Below, in pieces: positions 1-4,526 of a stretch of 5,231 nucleotides of DNA (position 1 is the stretch's first letter; each line of letters begins with the position of its first letter). The notes beneath the pieces were generated by a model. That model was not told the DNA's origin, made no database searches, and worked only from the letters and a program-made list of their open reading frames with translations. The position numbers and the translations under genes are program-made. The stretch is from JBBRMQ01 sp038230775 (lineage in GTDB: Bacteria; Acidobacteriota; Thermoanaerobaculia; Gp7-AA8), in NCBI GenBank assembly GCA_038230775.1, contig JBBRMQ010000273.1, positions 1 through 5,231 on the forward strand, given 5' to 3'.

Positions 1-153
1 ATCGCTCTCACGGCGTATGGCGGACCGCTGCAGCGTCAGCTCGCGCTCGCCGCCGGCTTCGACGACTACGTGAAGAAACCGTTCACGCCTGAGGATCTGA
101 TCCGCGCCGTGGCGACCGTCACGCGCCGGGAGCCCGAGCTGGCAGTCCGCTGA
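1..153 (+). CDS. Response regulator receiver domain, C-terminal end (partial at 5')
   Basis: Frame 1 is open from the window edge to a TGA at 151-153, giving 50 residues. They match the end of a CheY-like receiver domain: the beta4 strand with the switch Thr (IALTAYG, Thr4), the alpha4/beta5 region (AAGFDDYVKKPF) with the conserved Lys-Pro (Lys26-Pro27), then helix alpha5 (EDLIRAV). The protein stops about 15 residues after the receiver fold, so no output domain follows. It is either a stand-alone receiver or the C-terminal receiver of a larger protein such as a hybrid histidine kinase, whose upstream part lies outside the window. The phosphoacceptor Asp is also upstream and not visible. Its 3' end overlaps the convergent transporter gene by 35 nt. 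Family assignment is firm; the partner and output are unknown. Confidence 0.9.
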   Translation: MALTAYGGPLQRQLALAAGFDDYVKKPFTPEDLIRAVATVTRREPELAVR

Positions 154-1399
154 CGGCCGCACCGCGCTCGAGATGCGCGACGATCGTCGCCGCGGCGAGA
201 TCTCCCGTGACGTTCAACGCGGTGGCGAACGTATCGGGCAGCGCGTCGACGGCGATGAGAATGCCGATCCCTTCTGCGGGCAGCCCGATCGCCAGAAACA
301 GCGGCGTGAGCATGATGAACGCGCCGCGGGGGATGCCAGGCACCGCAAACGCGAGAAACAGCGCGGCGAATGCGATGGTCGCCAATTGGGCGAAGTGCAG
401 CGGGACGCCGTAGAACCATCCGACGAAATACGCGCCGACGGTCCACGACAACGGTGCGGCAACCTTGAACGTCGACGCGGCAATCGGCAGGACGAACCCC
501 GTCACCTCGACTGGCAGCTCGAGGTCGCGCTCGGCGCATTCGACCAGTGCGGGAAGCGTGGCGATCGAAGAGCTCGAGCTGAAGGCGATGAGCTGCGGTG
601 AAAGCGCGGCCCGCGCGAAACGTGCGATCGGAATCCCGGACGCCATCGCCGCAACGACATCGAGGAGCGCGATCACGCCTACGCACGAAATCGAATACGC
701 GAGGATGTAAAAGCCGATCCCGCCCGCGGCGACCGCACCGGCATGTGCGACGAGCGGCAGCGCCAGTGCGAAGACACCGACCGGCGCGAGCAGCACGACC
801 CATCGCACCAGCGTGAGCATCGCGTCGCCGAAGGCCTTGAACCATGCGACGAGGATGGCGCGCGAGGACGGCGCGGTGCGCGCGATCGCCAGCGCCAGCA
901 GCAATGTGAACAGAACGAGCGGCATCATCGCGCCGGATGCGGCGGCGGCGATTGGATTAGGCGGCAACAACGAGGTAATGAAGCCCGCCACGGTTTGCGC
1001 CTGCGGGTTTGCGGTGATCTCTCCCGCTGCCTCCGCGGCGCCGGCAGGGAGTGCCGGCGCGATCCCGCCATGCATCGGCAGCAGCGCGAACAGAGCGCGC
1101 ACCAGCGGCATCGTAACGAGCGCCGTTCCCGCGAGGAGCAGGATGAACACCAGCAACGTTCGCCGCCCGAGGCGTCCGATCGCTCGAAGATCCTCGGCCG
1201 AGGCGACGCCGGTGATCAGCAGTGAGACGACGAGCGGGATGACCGTCATGCGGATCGCGTTCACCCACAACACGCCGATCGGTGCGATGGAATCCGCGGC
1301 GCGGAGCAACGCAGCGTTGCCCGATGCCGCGATGGCGATACCGGCACCGACCGCGGCCGCCACGGACCAGAGAACTCGTACCGGTTCCCGCATCGTCAC
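119..1399 (-). CDS. SDF/DAACS-family (glutamate/dicarboxylate-type) symporter with divergent cation and substrate motifs
   Basis: A 426-residue, strongly hydrophobic inner-membrane carrier of the GltP/DctA/GltPh family, of normal family length. Visible hallmarks: the TM2-like stretch around IRMTVIPLVVSLLITG (49-64); the serine-rich hairpin HP1, SSSSS at 274-278 followed by ATLPALVE; the TM7 region VLPIAAS (303-309); HP2 GIPRGAFIML (355-364); and TM8 VDALPDTFATALNVTGD (384-400). By-eye alignment to GltPh keeps the Asp that binds the substrate amino group (Asp389), the TM8 Thr393 and Asn396, and Asp400 of a sodium site. The NMDGT motif is replaced by FKVAA (311-315), and the arginine that pairs with acidic side chains is Ala392. 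The substrate is therefore probably not glutamate, aspartate or a C4-dicarboxylate; a neutral amino acid or other solute is possible. The GTG start overlaps the stop of the upstream dehydrogenase by 4 nt. An in-frame ATG two codons later (1393) is an alternative start. Confidence 0.9.
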   Translation of the reverse strand: MTMREPVRVLWSVAAAVGAGIAIAASGNAALLRAADSIAPIGVLWVNAIRMTVIPLVVSLLITGVASAEDLRAIGRLGRRTLLVFILLLAGTALVTMPLVRALFALLPMHGGIAPALPAGAAEAAGEITANPQAQTVAGFITSLLPPNPIAAAASGAMMPLVLFTLLLALAIARTAPSSRAILVAWFKAFGDAMLTLVRWVVLLAPVGVFALALPLVAHAGAVAAGGIGFYILAYSISCVGVIALLDVVAAMASGIPIARFARAALSPQLIAFSSSSSIATLPALVECAERDLELPVEVTGFVLPIAASTFKVAAPLSWTVGAYFVGWFYGVPLHFAQLATIAFAALFLAFAVPGIPRGAFIMLTPLFLAIGLPAEGIGILIAVDALPDTFATALNVTGDLAAATIVAHLERGAAVSGLPARAPGA

Positions 1400-2142
1400 A
1401 TCATCAGATCGCCGCCGTTGATATCGAGCGACGTTCCGGTCATGTAGCCCGCAGCTTCCGATGCGGCGAAGCAGATGAGATCCGCGACTTCCAACGACGT
1501 TCCCAAACGCGACACCGGATAGGTTGCGGCAAGCCTTTCGAGAAGCTCAGGCGACGCATTCTCGCGCGTCAGCTCGGTGTCGATCATTCCCGGGCAGACG
1601 GCATTCACGGTGATCCCGAACGGGCCGAGCTCCTTGGCCGCGGCGCGCGTCAGGCCGAGCAGACCCGCCTTCGATGCGGTGTAATGCGCGCCGCCAAGCG
1701 TGCTGACCGTGCGGCCGGCTGAGGAAGACACGTTGACGATGCGTCCGTAGCCCTGGGCCTTCATCGCCGGCAGTACGGCCTTGATCAGAAGGAAAGGCGC
1801 GGTGAGATTGATCTCCATCGCGCGCCGCCATTCGTCCGCGGACAGCTCTGGGAATCTCGTCGATCGCGCAAGCGCGGCGTTGTTGACGAGGATGTCGATG
1901 CGCCCGAATCGGTCCGCGGTGATCCGTGCGATCTCCTCGGGCACACCCGCATCGGCGATGTCGCCCGGAACGGCGATGGCACGCGCGCCAATCGCTCGCG
2001 CCGTCTCCTCGGCCCGATCGCGATCGCGGATGTTGACCGCGACCGACGCTCCGCGCTCGTGCAGCCGCGTCGCGGCGGCGAGGCCGAGGCCCCGCGCGGC
2101 GCCGGTGATGATCGCGACGCGACCTTCGAAATCGTTCGTCAT
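1396..2142 (-). CDS. Short-chain dehydrogenase/reductase, FabG-like
   Basis: A 248-residue classical SDR, the usual length for this family of soluble NAD(P)(H)-dependent oxidoreductases. It has the Rossmann glycine motif TGAARGLG (13-20), NNAA after beta4 (87-90), the structural/active-site Asn112 in INLTAPF, the catalytic Ser in VNVSSSAG (Ser140 or 141), and the catalytic pair Tyr154-Lys158 in YTASK. The C-terminus MTGTSLDINGGDLMM is typical. Arg39 just after beta2 suggests NADP(H), but this is not decisive. The frame stays open 59 codons upstream, but that part shows no SDR homology and runs through the divergent promoter region. ATG at 2142, placed just before the first beta strand, is the natural start. 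No good Shine-Dalgarno precedes it. The last codons overlap the transporter start, so the two are very likely translationally coupled. The substrate cannot be told from sequence; true fatty-acid FabG is possible but less likely beside a transporter. Confidence 0.92.
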   Translation of the reverse strand: MTNDFEGRVAIITGAARGLGLAAATRLHERGASVAVNIRDRDRAEETARAIGARAIAVPGDIADAGVPEEIARITADRFGRIDILVNNAALARSTRFPELSADEWRRAMEINLTAPFLLIKAVLPAMKAQGYGRIVNVSSSAGRTVSTLGGAHYTASKAGLLGLTRAAAKELGPFGITVNAVCPGMIDTELTRENASPELLERLAATYPVSRLGTSLEVADLICFAASEAAGYMTGTSLDINGGDLMM

Positions 2143-2152
2143 TCCGGCGCGA

Positions 2153-2161
2153 ATGTTGTCA
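2153..2161 (-). promoter_or_regulatory. Candidate extended -10 promoter of the dehydrogenase-transporter unit
   Basis: The minus strand reads TGACAACAT, i.e. TG-n-CAACAT, ending 10 nt before the dehydrogenase ATG. It fits the TGn-CAnnAT pattern found before two other genes here. No recognisable -35 lies at the expected distance. Transcription would start within a few bases of the ATG. This is pattern-based inference only. Confidence 0.35.
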
Positions 2162-2202
2162 CATTCGACGCTGAAGCCTTGAAAGGATCCGCCGGGGTTG
2201 AG

Positions 2203-2211
2203 TGGCACAAT
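2203..2211 (+). promoter_or_regulatory. Candidate extended -10 promoter of the SUI1-like gene
   Basis: TGGCACAAT ends 8 nt before the ATG at 2220, an extended -10 shape (TG-n-CACAAT). A TTGAAA at 2179-2184 resembles a -35, but its 21-nt spacer is too long for the standard arrangement. The initial TGGCAC resembles half of a sigma-54 site, but the matching TTGC element is absent. If used, this promoter would give an almost leaderless mRNA. Confidence 0.4.
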
Positions 2212-2219
2212 GTCCCGGA

Positions 2220-2549
2220 ATGGCTTCGACGAAACTGGTCTGGACCTCCGATCCTGAAGAAGCGAAGCGGTTGCGCCAGTCCGGAAAAATCGACCATTCC
2301 ACCGACACGGACACGTCAAAGCAGACGATCCGTGTGGTGCTGGACCGAAAGCGTCGCGCGGGGAAGAGCGTGACCGTGGCCAGCGGCTTTCAGCAGACCG
2401 CGGAGACGCTTGCGTCGATCGCCGCGATGCTCAAAAAGAAATGCGGCGCGGGCGGCACGACGAAGGATGGCGAGATCGAGATCCAGGGGGAGCACGTCGA
2501 GCGTGTTCGTGCCGAGCTGACGAAAGCGGGCTACCGGATCGGGAAATGA
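2220..2549 (+). CDS. SUI1/eIF1-like translation initiation factor homologue (YciH family)
   Basis: A 109-residue protein, essentially the length of E. coli YciH (108). After a variable ~33-residue N-terminus, a SUI1 domain covers about residues 35-105: basic beta strand QTIRVVLDRKRRAGKSVTVA, helix with KKKCGAGGT (72-80), then KDGEIEIQGEHVERVRAEL (82-100). The KKKCGxGG / KDGxIEIQG signature is characteristic of bacterial members. In eukaryotes and archaea, eIF1 guards start-codon fidelity on the small ribosomal subunit. Bacterial YciH is thought to act on initiation complexes in a related way, but its role in this organism is unknown. ATG 2220 fits the family length. A GTG at 2202, preceded by GGGG, would add six residues but would lie on the putative -10. 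The gene is monocistronic and divergent from the dehydrogenase, with 77 nt between start codons. Confidence 0.93.
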   Translation: MASTKLVWTSDPEEAKRLRQSGKIDHSTDTDTSKQTIRVVLDRKRRAGKSVTVASGFQQTAETLASIAAMLKKKCGAGGTTKDGEIEIQGEHVERVRAELTKAGYRIGK

Positions 2550-2555
2550 AAAGGA

Positions 2556-2625
2556 GTAAGGAAGTAAGGCCGTAGAAACGAGTGGAGACGGCCTCGCGAC
2601 TCGTCCTACGGCCTTACCGTCTTAC
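2556..2625. repeat. Long imperfect palindrome between convergent genes (possible bidirectional terminator or dispersed repeat)
   Basis: GTAAGGCCGTAG (2564-2575) pairs perfectly over 12 bp with CTACGGCCTTAC (2606-2617). Outside it, after a 3-nt mismatch, GTAAG (2556-2560) pairs with CTTAC (2621-2625). Inside it, ACGAGT (2578-2583) pairs with ACTCGT (2599-2604) around a 15-nt loop. The element begins 6 nt after the SUI1 stop and ends 19 nt before the stop of the convergent gene. It could therefore terminate both transcripts, although neither side has a clear U-tract. The GTAAG units recur at 2556, 2564 and, inverted, at 2613-2617 and 2621-2625. This short-period texture looks more like a REP- or MITE-like element than a simple terminator. 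A loop copy of ACGGCC (2588-2593) could compete with the one at 2608-2613 for the left arm. Confidence 0.7.
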
Positions 2626-2644
2626 CGATTCGCAAGGCAACGAT

Positions 2645-3514
2645 TCAACGCGCCGGATCGAGTCGGTCCATCCGGTCGGCATCGAGGTCGTAGCGCTCGC
2701 CGCGAACCCACTCGCCGGACAGCTCAATGGTGTCGCCGACTCGAATGTCGTCGACGCGGCGATCGCGCGGCGGACGCAGCGCGGTCATCACGCGCCGCGA
2801 CGAATCATCGCGCACGGCGACGATTCCCGTCTGCAGGTCGATGCTCTCCACCCTTCCCCGAATTCCGGCGTGATCGCGGGAATCGCGCGAATCCCGATAC
2901 ACGCCGCCGTCCCGCGGATAGCTCGGTGCGGAGTCATAGACGCTGTAGTAGCCGAGCGGATCATAGAAAGCATTCAGACCGATGAAGAGGCCGATGCGGA
3001 AGCGGAACGGATTGTAGAAGTGGTGCGGAATGAAGAATGGATAGCCCCAGCCGCCGAGCCAGATGTGATATCCGCCGCGATACGGAAGGATTCGCTCGAC
3101 GCAGCCCTGGCCGAAGAAGTGACGGCCCGAGTTGTAGTAGTTGAAGCCGCGGAACGGAGTCGAGCGACCGTAGTGCGACGATCCGCCGCGTGATCCGAAG
3201 CTGCGACCCGAATCCCGTCGCGATTCGTGGCGCGGCGCGCTGCGCTCGAACGAACGCGAGGACGACGAGCGGCCGGAAAAAAGCCGCCCGACGAACGAGC
3301 GTCCCGATGACGACGAGTGCGAAGAAGAGGAACGGCCGGAGAACAAACGGCCGGCGAACGAATGTCCCGAGGACGAATGTCCGGACGACGAATGCGACCC
3401 GCCCGACTTCGTCCCCGAATGATGACGACTTTCCGCAAAAGCGGACGTTGCAACCAACATCGAGAGGGCGAGTGCTCCGGCGATTTGCGGCGATAAAGCC
3501 TTTGCTTTCTTCAT
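2645..3514 (-). CDS. Secreted Ser/His/Arg/Gly-rich protein of unknown function
   Basis: A 289-residue protein with a clear Sec signal peptide: a KKAK N-terminus, a hydrophobic core over residues 11-24 and a likely cleavage after AFA (27/28). Residues 29-115 are low complexity, built from SHSS, GRSSSS and GRLFSG units, with a duplicated block (see the repeat entry). Residues 120-200 are aromatic- and Gly-rich, with a hydrophobic stretch FRIGLFIGL (172-180) that is too short and polar-flanked to be a confident membrane span. A run of Arg/Asp repeats (207-215) leads to a C-terminal part (219-289), IRGRVESIDLQTGIVAVRDD... VGDTIELSGEWV, resembling a small beta-barrel or OB-like domain as in DUF5666-type proteins. 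That resemblance is by pattern only. There is one Cys (138). An exported envelope or periplasmic role is likely. No enzymatic motif is seen. The start is supported by a GGAG ribosome site. Confidence 0.8.
   Translation of the reverse strand: MKKAKALSPQIAGALALSMLVATSAFAESRHHSGTKSGGSHSSSGHSSSGHSFAGRLFSGRSSSSHSSSSGRSFVGRLFSGRSSSSRSFERSAPRHESRRDSGRSFGSRGGSSHYGRSTPFRGFNYYNSGRHFFGQGCVERILPYRGGYHIWLGGWGYPFFIPHHFYNPFRFRIGLFIGLNAFYDPLGYYSVYDSAPSYPRDGGVYRDSRDSRDHAGIRGRVESIDLQTGIVAVRDDSSRRVMTALRPPRDRRVDDIRVGDTIELSGEWVRGERYDLDADRMDRLDPAR
3257..3364 (-). repeat. Internal tandem duplication coding for GRLFSGRSSSS blocks
   Basis: Within the secreted-protein gene, residues 51-65 (HSFAGRLFSGRSSSS) recur as residues 72-86 (RSFVGRLFSGRSSSS). 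The period is 21 residues (63 nt). The unit encodes a hydrophobic-turn-Ser pattern. The copies differ at synonymous sites (for example CGT TTG versus CGG CTT for Arg-Leu), so the duplication is not recent, and the amino-acid pattern seems to have been kept. Confidence 0.75.
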
Positions 3515-3519
3515 CTCAG

Positions 3520-3523
3520 CTCC
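3520..3523 (-). promoter_or_regulatory. Shine-Dalgarno site of the secreted-protein gene
   Basis: GGAG lies 5 nt before the ATG at 3514 on the minus strand. It is the only clear Shine-Dalgarno at a standard distance from a start in this window and it fixes this start. Confidence 0.7.
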
Positions 3524-3581
3524 GTCTTTCGAGAAATGGCGTCACGGACGAATCGCAAGCGGCAGACCAGGCGGCCCCCAA

Positions 3582-4384
3582 TCAGTCCCGAAGCACCTGA
3601 TGCACGAACGAAACGGCGATCGCGCCTTCGCCCACCGCCGATGCTACGCGCTTGATGTTGCCGCCACGGACGTCACCGACCGCGAAGACCGATGGCAGCG
3701 AGGTCTCGAGGAGGTGCGGCGGGCGTTCGAGCGGCCAACTGGCGGCGGCGAGATCCTCCGGCGACAAGTCGCGTCCCGTCTTGATGAAGCCGTGCGAGTC
3801 GAGTGCGAGACAACCTTCCAGCCACTTCGTTGCGGGCACGGCTCCCGTCATCACGAACACGTGGCGGATCGGATGTTCCTCGGTCGTTCCCTCCTCGACG
3901 TTCCGCCAGCGCACGCGCTCGAGGTGATCGCCGCCCTCGACTGCCTCGATCTCGCATCGGTTGTGAAGCTCGATCGACGTGTGCTGCTCGATGCGACGGA
4001 TGAGGTAGCGCGACATGGTGTCGGCGAGCGACGAACGCACGAGAAGGTGGACGCCTGCCTTTGAGTCAGCGAGGTACGGCCAGCTCGTCGGAGTTGCCGC
4101 CGCCGACGACGATCACGTCTTCGCCGCTGCAGAGGCGCGATTCGATGGGCGTCGCGCCGTAGTACGCCGGCGTTCAGAAATTTCGAAAGGTTCTCGACCG
4201 GGAGATGGCGATACTCCGCGCCGGTGGCGATGATGATCGTGCTTCCGAGGATGCGCTGGCCGTTCTCGATCACGATTGCGTACGGCTTGCGGTCGCAGGC
4301 GAGCTTTGTGGCGCTCTTCGCGATCATCAGTTGAGCGCCGAATTTCTCGGCCTGCGTCAGCGCGCGCCCGGCCAGCTCCTGGCC
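3582..4384 (-). pseudogene. Thioredoxin-reductase-like FAD/NAD(P) oxidoreductase, 5'-truncated and frameshifted
   Basis: Three consecutive minus-strand reading frames encode one TrxB-like protein (COG0492 type). Segment 1 (4384-4166) begins GQELAGRALTQAEKFGAQL and includes IIIATGAEYRHL. Segment 2 (4164-4090) has YYGATPIESRLCSGED and the NADPH-binding VVGGGNS. Segment 3 (4076-3582) has the remaining NADPH domain, VFVMTGAVPATKWL and the C-terminal FAD motif VFAVGDVRGGNIKRVASAVGEGA. Segment 2 left unshifted hits a stop at 4068-4066. About 60 N-terminal core residues are missing, including the FAD GxGxxG and the GGQ region, along with any start codon. The sequence closest to memory is the class fused to N-terminal cyclic-nucleotide-binding or receiver domains. 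That class lacks the CxxC pair; here GATP stands in its place. If assembled correctly, the gene is dead. Segment 3 alone (GTG 4040, 152 aa) would be a half-domain. Sequencing indels could explain the shifts but not the missing 5' end. Confidence 0.88.
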
Positions 4385-4385
4385 G

Positions 4386-4506
4386 GCCCTGGCCCGCCTT
4401 GGGAGAGAAGGGCGTTTCGTTGCCCTCGCTCGGCTTGCGAGAGAAGGGCCTTCGTTGCCCTCGCCCCGCGAAGCGGGGAGAGAGTGGCCGAAGGCCGGGT
4501 GAGGGG
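4386..4506. repeat. Tandem array of three hairpin-forming intergenic repeat units (REP-like)
   Basis: Anchor words recur with a period of 36 then 35 nt: GCCCT at 4386, 4422 and 4457, and GAGAGAAGGGC at 4403-4413 and 4439-4449, with a variant at 4479-4488. Each unit centres on a hairpin whose stem differs in sequence: CCCCGC-GAA-GCGGGG at 4464-4478, and GCGAG/CTCGC arms (4436-4440 with 4425-4429, loop inverted on the minus strand). A further hairpin GGCC-GAA-GGCC lies at 4486-4496, and GGCCTTCG (4447-4454) is the inverted match of CGAAGGCC (4489-4496). The style (CTCTCCCCG... CGGGGCGAGGG, then GTGAGGGG) resembles dispersed intergenic repeats often seen in GC-rich genomes and often mistranslated as short Arg/Gly/Pro-rich proteins. 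That is recollection, not a search. The left end abuts the truncated reductase remnant; the right end touches the molybdoenzyme promoter candidate. Confidence 0.75.
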
Positions 4507-4511
4507 CTCCG

Positions 4512-4520
4512 TGGCATGAT
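4512..4520 (+). promoter_or_regulatory. Candidate extended -10 promoter of the molybdoenzyme gene
   Basis: TGGCATGAT (TG-n-CATGAT) ends 6 nt before the ATG at 4527, immediately right of the repeat array. It is nearly identical to the element before the SUI1 gene (GTGGCAnnAT in both). No Shine-Dalgarno precedes the ATG, so a leaderless transcript would explain initiation here. Confidence 0.4.
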
Positions 4521-4526
4521 CCGCAC

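Noticed and set aside
66..845. Long minus-strand open frame (259 codons) inside the transporter gene
   Set aside because: It is an out-of-frame shadow of the transporter: its translation is Arg/Ala-rich with no family motifs, as GC-rich codon bias produces.
813..1421. Plus-strand open frame (202 codons) antisense to the transporter
   Set aside because: Low-complexity Ala/Ser/Arg translation, no ribosome site and no motifs. The opposite strand carries a complete membrane carrier with recognisable SDF signatures.
2203..2216. Sigma-54 (-24/-12) promoter before the SUI1 gene, suggested by TGGCAC
   Set aside because: The TTGC element at the required spacing is missing; the same word fits an extended -10 and recurs in that form before other genes.
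2143..2319. N-terminal extension of the dehydrogenase (59 more in-frame codons)
   Set aside because: SDR homology starts right after ATG 2142. The extension shows no family similarity and would run through the divergent promoter region and into the SUI1 coding sequence.
3190..3600. Plus-strand frame with TNGRRTNVPRTNV-like repeats
   Set aside because: The repeats are the antisense image of the Ser/His-rich repeats of the secreted protein, which has a signal peptide and Shine-Dalgarno on the other strand.
3582..4040. Functional short oxidoreductase starting at GTG 4040
   Set aside because: It would begin in the middle of the NADPH domain, lacking the GGGNS motif and the FAD N-terminus. The matching upstream fragments in other frames show that it is the tail of a broken gene.
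4386..4506. CRISPR-like array, because of ~36-nt periodicity
   Set aside because: The period is short with no repeat-spacer alternation: similarity runs through the whole unit, each unit is a hairpin, and no cas gene is present.
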